Notes under the pieces: generated by a model
Told to the model about the DNA's origin: nothing
What the model saw: only the letters and a program-made list of their open reading frames with translations
Databases searched by the model: none
NCBI RefSeq assembly: GCF_014042015.1
Contig: NZ_CP059493.1
Location: forward strand, 1,302,001-1,366,000
DNA: 64,000 nt
Direction: 5' to 3'
Source of the DNA: Actinotalea sp. JY-7876
GTDB taxonomy: Bacteria > Actinomycetota > Actinomycetes > Actinomycetales > Cellulomonadaceae
Shown: positions 43,653 to 54,175 of the stretch, piece after piece
How the letters are laid out: each line of letters begins with the position of its first letter
How positions within the stretch are numbered: the stretch's first letter is position 1
Program-made: the position numbers and the translations under genes

Positions 43653-44675
43653 TCACAGGTCGCTCGAGCGTGCAGCCCAGAGGTTCACGCCGGCGTCCTG
43701 CGCGAGGGCGTCGACCGCCGTCAGCTCGTCCACCGAGAAGCCGGGCCCGTCGAGGGCGGCCAGGGTGTCGTCCAGCTGGGCGGTGCTGCTCGCCCCGACC
43801 AGCACCGAGGTGGTCCGCGGGTCGCGGAGCACCCACGAGATCGCCATCTGGGCGAGGCTCTGGCCACGGGCCCGGGCGATCGCGTCGAGCCCCCGGACGC
43901 GCCCGAGGTTCTCGGCCGTCAGCCACGCCGGGTCGAAGGAGCCGCCGCGCGCGGCACGCGAGTCCGGCGGCACGCCGCGCAGGTACCGGTCCGTGAGCAG
44001 ACCCTGGGCGAGGGGGGAGAACGCCACCAGGCCCATCCCCGCGCGCTCGACGACGTCCAGCAGAGCCTGCTCGGTGCCGTCCGGTCCGGCGGCGGGGCGC
44101 TCGACCCAGCGGTTCAGCAGCGACCAGGACGACTGGTGCAGCGTGAGCGGGACGCCCAGGTCCCGGGCCACGTCGAGCGCCTCGAGCGTCCGCGCCGCCG
44201 AGTACGACGAGATCCCGACGTACCGCGCCCGGCCGGAGGTCAGCGCCGTGCCGAGCGCCGCGATCGTCTCCGCCAGGGGCGTCGTCGGGTCGAAGCGGTG
44301 GCTGTAGAAGACGTCGACCTCGGGGACGCCGAGGAGCGCGAGCGACCGGTCCAGCGAGCGCAGCAGGTACGCCCGGCCGCCGTGCTCGCCGTACGGTCCC
44401 GGCCACGCCCGGTAACCGGCCTTCGTGGTCAGCACGAGCTCGTGGCGGTGGCCCCGCAGGTCGGTGCGCAGGAGCCGGCCCAGGGTCTCCTCCGCCGCCC
44501 CGGGGGGCGGCCCGTAGTTGTTGGCGAGGTCGAGGTGCGTCACGCCCCGGTCCACGGCGTGCAGCACGATCTCGCGCTGCAGGGCGACGGGGCGGTCGAC
44601 CCCGAAGCCCTGCCAGAGCCCGAGCGAGACGGCGGGCAGGAGCAGACCGGAGCGCCCGGCGCGGCGGTACGTCAT
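43653..44675 (-). CDS. Aldo/keto reductase, YghZ-like
   Basis: A 340-residue NADPH-dependent reductase of the AKR14/Kv-beta-like group. The catalytic tetrad is visible: Asp and Tyr in HLDLANNYGPPPG, Lys in LTTKAGY and His in FYSHRFDP. The E. coli counterpart YghZ reduces L-glyceraldehyde 3-phosphate and methylglyoxal. ATG 44675 is chosen because the strand MTYRRAGRSGLLLP is the usual start; a GTG nine bases upstream is possible. The gene is divergent from the DUF5302 gene. Confidence 0.92.
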   Translation of the reverse strand: MTYRRAGRSGLLLPAVSLGLWQGFGVDRPVALQREIVLHAVDRGVTHLDLANNYGPPPGAAEETLGRLLRTDLRGHRHELVLTTKAGYRAWPGPYGEHGGRAYLLRSLDRSLALLGVPEVDVFYSHRFDPTTPLAETIAALGTALTSGRARYVGISSYSAARTLEALDVARDLGVPLTLHQSSWSLLNRWVERPAAGPDGTEQALLDVVERAGMGLVAFSPLAQGLLTDRYLRGVPPDSRAARGGSFDPAWLTAENLGRVRGLDAIARARGQSLAQMAISWVLRDPRTTSVLVGASSTAQLDDTLAALDGPGFSVDELTAVDALAQDAGVNLWAARSSDL

Positions 44676-44823
44676 GGTGGGCACCGCCCGACGGTACGCC
44701 GACGCGCACCCCGGGCGTCCAGGGAGAAAGGCGTTGGTGCGGCGCAGTAGCGTGGCACCGCCCCACGCACCAGCGCCGGAGCCCGGGAGCCCCCGGAGGA
44801 CGACCACACCAGGAGGTGGGCCC

Positions 44824-45096
44824 ATGGCCGACGACCGCAGCCAGACCCCCGAGGACGGCGCCGGCACGGCGCCCGAGGACACCACGGTGCCCGAGGACAC
44901 CACGGTGCCCGAGGACACCACGGTGCCCGAGGACACCACGGTGCCCGAGGACGCCAAGGCGCGGTTCCGCGAAGCGCTCGATCGCAAGCAGGGCGCCGCG
45001 CACCGCAGTGCGCAGGGCCGGTCCAACACCGGGGCCGTCCACGGCCCCGAGACGACCGGCCCCGGCAAGCGCACGTTCCGCCGCAAGACCGGCTGA
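44824..45096 (+). CDS. DUF5302 protein with hexapeptide repeat
   Basis: A 90-residue hydrophilic protein of the actinobacterial DUF5302 family. The conserved part is the C-terminal half (AKARFREALDRKQGAAHRS...KRTFRRKTG). The N-terminal part contains four identical EDTTVP units encoded by a perfect 18-bp tandem repeat, making it strongly acidic. The C-terminus is basic, so the protein is bipolar and probably disordered. Function unknown. It has a GGAGGTGGGCCC ribosome-binding region. A strong terminator hairpin follows. Confidence 0.83.
   Translation: MADDRSQTPEDGAGTAPEDTTVPEDTTVPEDTTVPEDTTVPEDAKARFREALDRKQGAAHRSAQGRSNTGAVHGPETTGPGKRTFRRKTG
44875..44946 (+). repeat. Four perfect 18-bp coding repeats
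   Basis: The unit GAGGACACCACGGTGCCC is repeated four times without a mismatch (44875-44946), followed by a partial fifth. It encodes Glu-Asp-Thr-Thr-Val-Pro each time. Perfect identity at the DNA level, including silent positions, implies recent expansion by slippage. Confidence 0.95.
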
Positions 45097-45101
45097 CCGG
45101 G

Positions 45102-45130
45102 CCGGTCCGGGCCGCAGCGGCCCGGACCGG
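45102..45130. terminator. Bidirectional terminator-like hairpin
   Basis: A near-perfect hairpin, CCGGTCCGGGCCGC and its exact complement separated by a single A (14-bp arms; physically a slightly larger loop), six bases after the DUF5302 stop and 38 bases from the serA stop. There is no T-tract. It can serve both converging genes. Confidence 0.75.
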
Positions 45131-45168
45131 ACCCCGGAGTCAGGACGCCCGGGCCGACCCCGCCCGGG

Positions 45169-46368
45169 TCAGGACAGGACGCGCAGGCGGATCGTCTGCG
45201 GCATGGTCCGCAGCACGTCGCACACGTCGGGGCCCAGGTCCGCGGCGACGTCGGTCACCACGTAGCCGAGCTCGCCGCGCGTCGCGAGGAGCTGGCCCTC
45301 GATGTTGACCCCGTGCTCTGCGAGCGTCTGGTTGATCCCCGCGAGGACGCCCGGGGTGTTGTGGTGCAGGTGCGCGAGGCGGTGGGTGCTGGTGCCCGCG
45401 GGCAGTGCGAGGTTGGGCAGGTTGACGCTCAGGGTGGTCGAGCCCGTGCGGACGTAGTCCCGCAGCTTGTTGGCCACGAACTGCCCGATGGCCTCCTGCG
45501 CCTCCTCGGTCGACCCGCCGATGTGCGGGGTGAGGATGACGTTGGGCAGGCCGCGCAGCTCGGAGTCGAACGCGTCCCCACGGCGCTTGGGCTCCTCGGG
45601 GAAGACGTCGACCGCGGCGCCGCCGACCCGCCCCGACAGCACGTGCTCGCGCAGCGCCGCGTAGTCCACGACGAACCCGCGCGAGAGGTTGAGGAAGATC
45701 GCGCCGGGCCGCATGCGCGCGAACTGCGCCGCGCCGAAGAGGCCGGCGTTGCCCTCACGCCCGTCGACGTGCAGCGTCACGACGTCGGCGACGTCGAGGA
45801 GCTCGTCGAGCGTCTCCATGCGGCGCGCGTTGCCGAGCGCGAGCTTCTCCTGCGAGTCGTAGAAGACCACCGACATGCCGAGCGCCTCGGCGAGCACCGA
45901 CAGCTGGGTGCCGATGTTCCCGTAGCCGACGATGCCCAGCGTGCGACCGCGCACCTCGTGCGAGCCCTCCGCGGACTTGTCCCACACGCCGTCGTGCAGG
46001 GCGCGGTCGCGCTCGGTGAGGCGCCGCGTCAGGGCGATGATCTCGGCGAGCGTGATCTCCACGACCGAGCGCGTGTTGGAGAAGGGGGCGTTGAACGTGG
46101 CGACCCCGCGCTCGGCGGCGGCACGCAGCGCCACCTGGTTGGTGCCGATGCAGAATGCGCCGATCGCCATGAGGTCCGGGGCGGCGTCGAGCACGCGCGG
46201 CGTGACCTGGGTCTTGGAGCGGATGCCGAGCAGGTGCACCCCGTCGAGGGCGGCGATCAGCTCGTCCTCGTCCAGCGCGCCGGTCCGGGACGTCACCTCG
46301 ACCCCGTCCGACTCGAGGATCGTCGTGGCCAGGGGGTGGAGGCTCTCGAGGAGCAGGGCGCGCAGCAC
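45169..46368 (-). CDS. serA: D-3-phosphoglycerate dehydrogenase
   Basis: A 399-residue enzyme for the first step of serine synthesis. NAD motif GIVGYGNIGTQL, catalytic Arg in LNLSRGFVVD, Glu in FPEEPKR and His in LTPHIGGSTEEAQ. A C-terminal ACT domain (~residues 325-399) suggests serine feedback. The size and single ACT domain match the E. coli-type SerA rather than the longer mycobacterial form with an intervening domain. The GTG start removes an upstream open frame. It diverges from the matrixin-like gene. Confidence 0.93.
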   Translation of the reverse strand: MLRALLLESLHPLATTILESDGVEVTSRTGALDEDELIAALDGVHLLGIRSKTQVTPRVLDAAPDLMAIGAFCIGTNQVALRAAAERGVATFNAPFSNTRSVVEITLAEIIALTRRLTERDRALHDGVWDKSAEGSHEVRGRTLGIVGYGNIGTQLSVLAEALGMSVVFYDSQEKLALGNARRMETLDELLDVADVVTLHVDGREGNAGLFGAAQFARMRPGAIFLNLSRGFVVDYAALREHVLSGRVGGAAVDVFPEEPKRRGDAFDSELRGLPNVILTPHIGGSTEEAQEAIGQFVANKLRDYVRTGSTTLSVNLPNLALPAGTSTHRLAHLHHNTPGVLAGINQTLAEHGVNIEGQLLATRGELGYVVTDVAADLGPDVCDVLRTMPQTIRLRVLS

Positions 46369-46444
46369 ACGTCCATGGTGGACCGCCGGGGGAGCGCGGC
46401 CAAAACCGGCCCGACAGGCGGGACGCCGCGCACACCGGGACACT

Positions 46445-47296
46445 GTGCGCGTGGAGCATGCGGCGCCGGTCCCGGAGGTGGTGCGGCGTCGTGCCCGGCG
46501 CCGGCGCCGTCCCGGCGTGGTCGTGCTCGTCCTGGCCGTGGCGCTCACCGGCGGTGCCATGGCCTACGAGGGGTCCGGCGGGGACCTGCAGGCGCTCGTC
46601 CGCCCCCGGGCGTACGTGGAGATCGACGGCGAGGCCGTCGCCGTGCCCGCGCCGGCCCCGGCGCAGGGCCGTCCGCTGCCCGCCGTGGCCGTGACGACGT
46701 CCGGCTCGCACGCCTTCCTGCACACCGACGCCGCCGGCGGGCCCGTCGGCTACGACCCCTGCCGGCCGGTGCGGTACGTCGTGCGCCCCGACGGTGCGCC
46801 GGCCGGGGGCCAGGCGGTCCTGGACGAGGCGGTCGTCCTGGTGCAGGCGGCGACGGGCCTGCGGCTCGAGGCGGCCGGCACCACGGACGAGGAGCCGCGC
46901 CTGGAGCGGCGCCTCATCCAGCCCGAGCGGTACGGGTCGGGCTGGGCGCCCGTCCTGGTCGCGTGGTCGGACGAGACGGTCGTGCCCGAGCTCGCGGGCC
47001 AGGTGGCAGGCGTGGGCGGCTCGGCCGCCGTGCCGGGGGCCGACGGCACGGGCAGGTGGCTCGCCGCGGGGCGCCTCGTGCTCGACGCCGACGACCTCTC
47101 GGAGCTGCTCGCCCGCGACGGGGGAGCGGCGCAGGCGCGTGCCATCGTCGTCCACGAGCTCGCCCACGTGCTCGGGCTCGACCACGTCGACGACCCGGCC
47201 GAGCTCATGCACCCCATGACGTCGACCCGCACCGACCTCGGTCCGGGCGACCTCCAGGGTCTGGCGCTCCTGGGTCAGGTCGCCTGCGAGGAGTGA
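46445..47296 (+). CDS. Membrane-anchored or secreted zinc metalloprotease, matrixin-like
   Basis: A 283-residue protein with a basic N-terminus, a hydrophobic signal anchor (residues ~23-40), a ~60-residue linker and a zincin domain. The zinc site is H237-E238-x2-H241-x5-H247 (HELAHVLGLDHVDD), with the Met-turn-like LMHPM 11 residues later, typical of M10/matrixin peptidases. YDPCRPVRYVV is a conserved start of the domain. The two cysteines (YDPC and VACEE near the end) may form a disulfide. Start could also be the GTG six bases downstream. Its last 22 bases overlap the 3' end of the converging helicase gene. Confidence 0.85.
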   Translation: MRVEHAAPVPEVVRRRARRRRRPGVVVLVLAVALTGGAMAYEGSGGDLQALVRPRAYVEIDGEAVAVPAPAPAQGRPLPAVAVTTSGSHAFLHTDAAGGPVGYDPCRPVRYVVRPDGAPAGGQAVLDEAVVLVQAATGLRLEAAGTTDEEPRLERRLIQPERYGSGWAPVLVAWSDETVVPELAGQVAGVGGSAAVPGADGTGRWLAAGRLVLDADDLSELLARDGGAAQARAIVVHELAHVLGLDHVDDPAELMHPMTSTRTDLGPGDLQGLALLGQVACEE

Positions 47297-49668
47297 AGGG
47301 GCGCGGCCGGGGCGTCCGCCTCGTCGCCGACCAGCCCTGCGGGGAGCCGGCCGCTCGCCACCACGTGGAGCCGACGCGTCGGGCGCGTCATCGCGACGTA
47401 GAGGTCGCCCGGGGTCGCCTCGAGGTCCGCCGGCTCGACCAGCACGACGACGTCGAACTCGAGCCCCTTGGTCTCGCGGGGCGTCAGGACGGCGAGCGGT
47501 GCGTCCAGGACGCCGCCTCCGGACGGCGGCCGGAGGAACGGCGCCAGCGCCGAGGCCGCGAGAGCCGCGCGCACCCCGGGGGCGCGCCCGGGCGCGGCCA
47601 CGACCACCACGCGGCCGCCCTCGTCCCGCGGGCCGCCCTGGGCCGCGTCGGCACCGTCGGCACCGTCGGCCGGGTCGGCGCCGAGGGCGCCCACCAGCCG
47701 CAACCCGTCCCGGGCGGCCGCCGCGACGGCGTCGGGCAGCCCGGCGACCTCGACCCGGTGCAGCTCGAGCGCGTCGGGCACCTCGCGCGCGGACGTCAGA
47801 GGGCTGACGGGCAGACCGGCCGCGCGTGCCACGCGCTGGGCCGTGCTCGCGACCAGGGCCGGGGTGCGGTAGTTCACGGTGAGCTCGGCGAGTCGCCACG
47901 ACCCGCGCAGCACCGGGTCCAGCATCGCGGCCCAGGCGCGGGCGCCGGCGGGGGACGCCGTCTGGGCGACGTCGCCGACGATCGTCATCGAGCGGGTGGG
48001 GCAGCGCCGCAGCAGCATGCGCCAGGCCATCGCCGACAGCTCCTGCGCCTCGTCCACGACGACGTGCCCGTACGTCCAGGTCCGGTCACCCGCGGCCCGC
48101 TCGGCGGTCGTGAGCAGCGGACCGCCCTCGCTGAACCGGTCGGCGAGCAGCTCGGCGCTGACCAGCCCGCGCCCGGCGCCCGAGGACGAGAGCACCTGGC
48201 GGGCGTAGTCGAGGTCCTGCTGGCGGGCCCGCGCGTCCTGCGCGGCCTGGGCGCGGGCGGCCTGGTCGTCCTCGCCCAGCATCTCGGCGACCTCGTCCAG
48301 GAGCGGGACGTCGGCCGCGGTCCACCCGTGCTCGGGGTCGCGCAGCAGGCGGGCCCGGTCGGCCCGGGACAGCTCGCGGGCCGCGGCGTCCAGCCGCGCG
48401 GGCTTGGTCAGGAGGTCGCCCAGGAGCTTCTGGGGGGTCAGCGGCATCCACGCCAGGTTGAGCGCGATCCTGACCTCGCGCGTCGTGCGCAGCTCCTCGA
48501 CGATCTCGGCGCGGTCCTCGGCCGGCACCGCCTGGCCCAGCTGCGTGACGTACTGCTGCGCCAGGCGCGAGAGCATGTCGCGGACGAACCCGACGCGCGC
48601 GAGGTTGTGCGGCTTGCCGGTGCGCCGGGCGCGCGCGATGGCGTCGGCGACGTCGGCCGGCGTGATGGTCACGTCGTGGCCGTCGACCCGCACCGTGACC
48701 GGCTCCGCCGGCACGCGCTGACGCTGCCGCACGGCGCGCGCCAGCACCCGCGCCATGACCGCCCGCCCCTTGATCTCCGCGACGTCGTCGGGCTCGGTGG
48801 CCTGGGCACGCACGCCGGGCAGGAGGTCGGCGACGGTGGTCGTGACCACGCCGGTCTCGCCCAGCGACGGGAGCACCTGGTCGATGTACCGCAGGAAGGT
48901 GTGGCTCGGGCCCACGACCAGCACGCCGGAGCGCTCGAGGGTGCGCCGGTGCGCGTAGAGCAGGAAGGCCGCGCGGTGCAGGGCGACGGCGGTCTTCCCG
49001 GTCCCGGGGCCTCCCTGGACGACGAGGGCGCCCGCGAGCTCGGAGCGGATGATCGCGTCCTGCTCCGCCTGGATGGTCGCGACGATGTCACCCATCCGCC
49101 CGGTGCGGCCGCTCGTCAGCGCCGCGAGGAGGGCACCCTCGCCGGACAGGCCCTGCAGGACGCCCTGCGCCGCCGCCCGGCCCTCGCTGCCGTCGTCGTC
49201 GGTCGCCCCGGCCAGCCGCACCAGCGCGTCGAGGTCGAGGACCTCGTCCTCCAGGCCCGTCACGGCGCGCCCGCGCGTGACGAGGTGCCGGCGCCGGACG
49301 ACGTCGTCGGGCTGCGCCGCCGTGGCGCGGTAGAAGGCCTGCGCCGCCGGGGCGCGCCAGTCCGTCAGCAGGGACGTGTGCTCCTCGTCGGTCAGCCCGA
49401 TCCGACCGATGTACCGCACCGCGCCGTCCGTCAGGTCGAGCCGGCCGAAGCACAGGCGCTGCTCGACGGCCTCGAGCTGGGCCAGCCGGTCCTCGTAGAG
49501 CGTCGCGAAGGCGTCGCGCTCGGAACGGTTCTGCGGGGACCCCGAGGGTCCGACCCGACGCACGCGGGTGAGCCGGGCCCGGGCCTGCGCGCGCAGGGCG
49601 TCGAGGCGCGCGTACCGCACGTCGACGGCGGCCTGCTCCTGGCGCAGCTGGTCCTGCCTGGAACTCAC
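47275..49668 (-). CDS. HelD/HelR-type superfamily-1 helicase-like ATPase
   Basis: A 797-residue UvrD/Rep-related protein. N-terminal coiled coil (residues ~1-60, RQDQLRQEQAAVD), Walker A QGGPGTGKTA (K225), Walker B VVVDEAQELS, GDVAQTASPAGARAW and the C-terminal motif ETKGLEFDVVVLVEP. The layout, with a long N-terminal coil and inserted central domain, is that of HelD, which removes RNA polymerase from DNA; the actinobacterial HelR members protect against rifamycins. GTG 49668 is chosen because a GATAAT -10-like element sits upstream of it; an ATG at 49710 would sit inside an inverted repeat. Its 3' end overlaps the matrixin gene. Confidence 0.87.
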   Translation of the reverse strand: MSSRQDQLRQEQAAVDVRYARLDALRAQARARLTRVRRVGPSGSPQNRSERDAFATLYEDRLAQLEAVEQRLCFGRLDLTDGAVRYIGRIGLTDEEHTSLLTDWRAPAAQAFYRATAAQPDDVVRRRHLVTRGRAVTGLEDEVLDLDALVRLAGATDDDGSEGRAAAQGVLQGLSGEGALLAALTSGRTGRMGDIVATIQAEQDAIIRSELAGALVVQGGPGTGKTAVALHRAAFLLYAHRRTLERSGVLVVGPSHTFLRYIDQVLPSLGETGVVTTTVADLLPGVRAQATEPDDVAEIKGRAVMARVLARAVRQRQRVPAEPVTVRVDGHDVTITPADVADAIARARRTGKPHNLARVGFVRDMLSRLAQQYVTQLGQAVPAEDRAEIVEELRTTREVRIALNLAWMPLTPQKLLGDLLTKPARLDAAARELSRADRARLLRDPEHGWTAADVPLLDEVAEMLGEDDQAARAQAAQDARARQQDLDYARQVLSSSGAGRGLVSAELLADRFSEGGPLLTTAERAAGDRTWTYGHVVVDEAQELSAMAWRMLLRRCPTRSMTIVGDVAQTASPAGARAWAAMLDPVLRGSWRLAELTVNYRTPALVASTAQRVARAAGLPVSPLTSAREVPDALELHRVEVAGLPDAVAAAARDGLRLVGALGADPADGADGADAAQGGPRDEGGRVVVVAAPGRAPGVRAALAASALAPFLRPPSGGGVLDAPLAVLTPRETKGLEFDVVVLVEPADLEATPGDLYVAMTRPTRRLHVVASGRLPAGLVGDEADAPAAPLHSSQAT

Positions 49669-49692
49669 GGGGCCCCCTGGGATCGACGCTCG

Positions 49693-49735
49693 CCGGACGC
49701 GGCCGTCCATTATCCGCCCTCGTGGCCGCGTCCGG
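49693..49735 (-). promoter_or_regulatory. Inverted repeat around the helicase promoter
   Basis: A perfect 12-bp inverted repeat (CCGGACGCGGCC and its complement) flanks a 19-base AT-richer stretch containing GATAAT on the helicase strand (49714-49709). It lies between the helicase gene and the divergent phosphatase gene, so it may be an operator for either. It does not match the rifamycin-associated element as I remember it. Confidence 0.5.
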
Positions 49736-49816
49736 GACCGTGCGCCACGCGCGGACCTCTAGGATCAGCCGGTGCTGCACTCTGCGTCCCCGTCGGCCGA
49801 ACGCGAAAGGTCGCCC

Positions 49817-50994
49817 GTGCCCTACCACGAGCTCAACCCGCGGCCCATCACGGTGCTGCTCGTCGAGGACGACGACGCGGACGCCCTCCTGGTCGGGGAG
49901 CTGTTCGCCGACACGGACCAGCCCGTCGACCTGATCCGTGCGCGCACGGTGGACGAGGCGCTGACCAAGCTCGACGTCGACTGCGTGCTGCTCGACCTCG
50001 GGCTGCCGGACGCCGTGGGCATCAGCGCGCTCGAGCGCGTCCTCGACGCCGGGACGGTGCCGGCGGTCGTCGTGCTCACCGGGCTCTCCGACACGGGCCA
50101 GGGCCTGCGGGCCGTGGCCGCCGGCGCGCAGGACTACCTCGTCAAGGGCGAGGTGGACCCCGAGCTGCTCGCGCGGTCCGTGCGCTACGCCATCCAGCGC
50201 CGCCGCGCCGAGCGCCAGGAGCGCGAGCTGTACCGCGCCCAGGTGCGCGACTACGAGACGACCCGCCTCGAGCGGGCGCTGCTGCCCACCCCGCTCGTCG
50301 GCGACGGCGCCCTCGAGGTCCTCGTGGGCTACCGGGCGGGGCGCGACGGCCTCCTGGGCGGCGACTTCTACGACGTGGTCGAGCGCGACGACGGCTCGGT
50401 CGCCGCGGTCGTGGGCGACGTCGCGGGGCACGGCCCCGACGAGGCGGCGCTGGGCGCCACGCTCCGCACGGCCTGGCGCACGTCGGTGCTCGCCGGGCTC
50501 TCGCCCGCGAAGGTCCTCGACGTGGTCGAGCAGATCCTCACGGCGGAGCGCGGTCGGCCGGAGATCTTCGCGACCCTCGTGCAGGTGGTCGTCGCGCCCG
50601 ACCGCCGCTCCCTCGACCTGTACCTGTGCGGTCACCCCACGCCGTTCCTGCTGGGCGTGCCCACCACGGCCCTGCCGTCCGACCAGCGGGGGCGGGCCCT
50701 CGGCATCCCCGTCCTCGGCGGCTGGAAGCCCCAGCGCGTCGAGCTGGGGGAGTCGTGGCGCGTGATCATGTTCACCGACGGCGTGCTCGAGACGACCGTC
50801 GACGACGGCCTCACCCGCCTCGGCGAGGACGGCCTGCAGCGCGTCATGGAGCAGCAGCTCGCGACCGAGTCCGAGCCGGGCCAGGACCCGGCCGGGCCCT
50901 CGCTCGTGGACGCGATCCTCGAGGCCGTGACCGCGCGCCACGGCGGCAACCTGGTCGACGACACGGCGCTGGTGCTGCTCGGCTGGGGCGGTCG

Positions 50995-50998
<4 letters not shown>
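49817..50998 (+). CDS. Receiver domain-PP2C phosphatase (RsbU/SpoIIE type)
   Basis: A 393-residue fusion: an N-terminal receiver domain (residues ~10-130; acidic VEDDDAD, phosphoacceptor Asp in [18 protein letters not shown], Lys in YLVKGE), a short coiled linker (~135-160) and a PP2C-type phosphatase domain ([39 protein letters not shown]). Such proteins dephosphorylate anti-sigma antagonists in partner-switching pathways. The GTG at 49817 is preceded by CGAAAGG; an upstream GTG at 49772 is possible. It overlaps the histidine kinase gene (GTGA). No STAS/anti-sigma gene is in the window, so the target is elsewhere. Confidence 0.91.
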
Positions 50999-52697
<1,699 letters not shown>

Positions 52698-52701
<4 letters not shown>

Positions 52702-53135
52702 CCGATCCCAAGCCGATCGACGTGCTGCTCGTGGAGGACGACCCGGGCGACGTCCTCATGACGCGCGAGGCGTTCGCCGAGAACAAGGTCGCCAACCGCC
52801 TCGCCGTCGTGAGCGACGGCGTCAGCGCGCTGGCCTTCCTGCGCAAGGAGGGCGAGCACGCCGACGCGCCGACGCCGGACCTGATCCTCCTGGACCTCAA
52901 CCTGCCCCGCATGGACGGCCGCGAGGTCCTGGCGGCGATGAAGTCCGACGACCAGCTGCGCCGGATCCCCGTCGTCGTGCTGACGACGTCGGAGGCCGAG
53001 GAGGACGTGCTGCGCAGCTACTCGCTGCACGCCAACGCCTACGTCACCAAGCCGGTCGACTTCGATCGCTTCATCGACGTCGTCCGCCAGATCGACGACT
53101 TCTTCGTCTCGGTGGTCCGGCTCCCCTCGCGCTGA
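52698..53135 (+). CDS. Stand-alone receiver, Rcp1-like
   Basis: A 145-residue single receiver domain: acidic VEDDPGD, phosphoacceptor Asp in [13 protein letters not shown], Thr in [11 protein letters not shown] and Lys in YVTKPVDF. The Rcp1-type insertion ([10 protein letters not shown]) is present. It has no output domain and so probably shuttles phosphate between the upstream kinase and the phosphatase-receiver protein. ATG overlaps the kinase stop (ATGA). Confidence 0.93.
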
Positions 53136-53220
53136 GGCCCCGCCGTCGGCGTGTCGCCGGCGGAATGCGGGGCGGGCGGGCGGCGTTGCGCCCACAGGAG
53201 CGAGGAGGACGGAGGACGTG

Positions 53221-54159
53221 ATGCGTGAACCGAGCGAGATCTACACGATCGACGAGGACGTCGCGCGCGACCTGACGCTGCGCGCGGAGGCCGGGCAGGG
53301 CCCCGTCCTGCTGCACATCGTCCGCGGCTTCGTCGACGCCGGCAGCGCCGGCCAGGTCGCCGCGCGGCACCTCGCGGACCGGTTCGAGTCCGAGCGCCTC
53401 GTGACCTTCGACGTCGACGCGCTGCTGGACTACCGCTCCCGGCGGCCGACGATGGTGTTCGACGCGAACACGTGGTCCGAGTACGAGGAGCCCTACCTCG
53501 CGGTCGACGTCGTGCGCGATGGCGAGCACGTCCCCTTTCTGCTGCTCCACGGCACCGAGCCGGACGTGCAGTGGGAGCGGTACGTCGCCGCCGTGCGGCA
53601 GATCGTCGAGCGCTTCCGGGTGCCGCTGTCCGTCGGCGTGCACGGCGTGCCGATGGGGGTGCCGCACACCCGCCCGCTGGGCGTCACCGCGCACGCCAAC
53701 CGCCCCGAGCTCGTCGCCGACCACGAGTCGTTCTTCGGGCGGGTGCAGGTGCCGGCCAGCGCCAGCTCCCTGCTCGAGTACCGCCTCGGGCGCTGGGGCC
53801 ACGACGCGATGGGGTTCGCGGTCCACGTGCCGCACTACCTCGCGCAGTCGTCCTACCCGCAGGCGTCGCTCGTGGCGCTCCAGCAGGTCGAGCGCGCGAC
53901 CGGGCTGGACCTGGACCCGTCCGCGCTCGAGCCGGCCGCCCGCGAGGCGACCGAGGAGATCGAGCGCCAGGTCGCGGGCTCCGAGGAGATCGCCGCCGTC
54001 GTGCGGGCGCTGGAGGAGCAGTACGACTCCTTCACCCGGGCGATCGGCCGGACGAACCTGCTCGCCGACCAGGCGGACATCCCGACGGCCGACGAGCTCG
54101 GCGAGGAGTTCGAGCGCTTCCTGGCGCAGCAGCAGGGCGGGGACGGCTCGCCGAAGTGA
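53221..54159 (+). CDS. PAC2 family protein
   Basis: A 312-residue protein of the PAC2 (proteasome-assembly-chaperone-like) family, ATP-grasp-associated in some actinobacteria. Key segments: HIVRGFVDAGSAGQVAARHL, PTMVFDANTWSEYEEPYLAV, GVHGVPMGVPHTRPLGVTAHAN, HVPHYLAQSSYPQASLVALQQVE. The C-terminal ~80 residues are a helical, acidic extension (EEIERQVAGSEEIAAVVRALEEQ). Function in bacteria is unclear. GAGGAGGACGGAGG precedes the ATG. Confidence 0.88.
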   Translation: MREPSEIYTIDEDVARDLTLRAEAGQGPVLLHIVRGFVDAGSAGQVAARHLADRFESERLVTFDVDALLDYRSRRPTMVFDANTWSEYEEPYLAVDVVRDGEHVPFLLLHGTEPDVQWERYVAAVRQIVERFRVPLSVGVHGVPMGVPHTRPLGVTAHANRPELVADHESFFGRVQVPASASSLLEYRLGRWGHDAMGFAVHVPHYLAQSSYPQASLVALQQVERATGLDLDPSALEPAAREATEEIERQVAGSEEIAAVVRALEEQYDSFTRAIGRTNLLADQADIPTADELGEEFERFLAQQQGGDGSPK

Positions 54160-54175
54160 CGGTGGGCACGCAGAG

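Noticed and set aside
49668-49816. Rifamycin-associated element in front of the HelR-type gene
   Set aside because: The region has a 12-bp inverted repeat, but not the motif I remember for that element.
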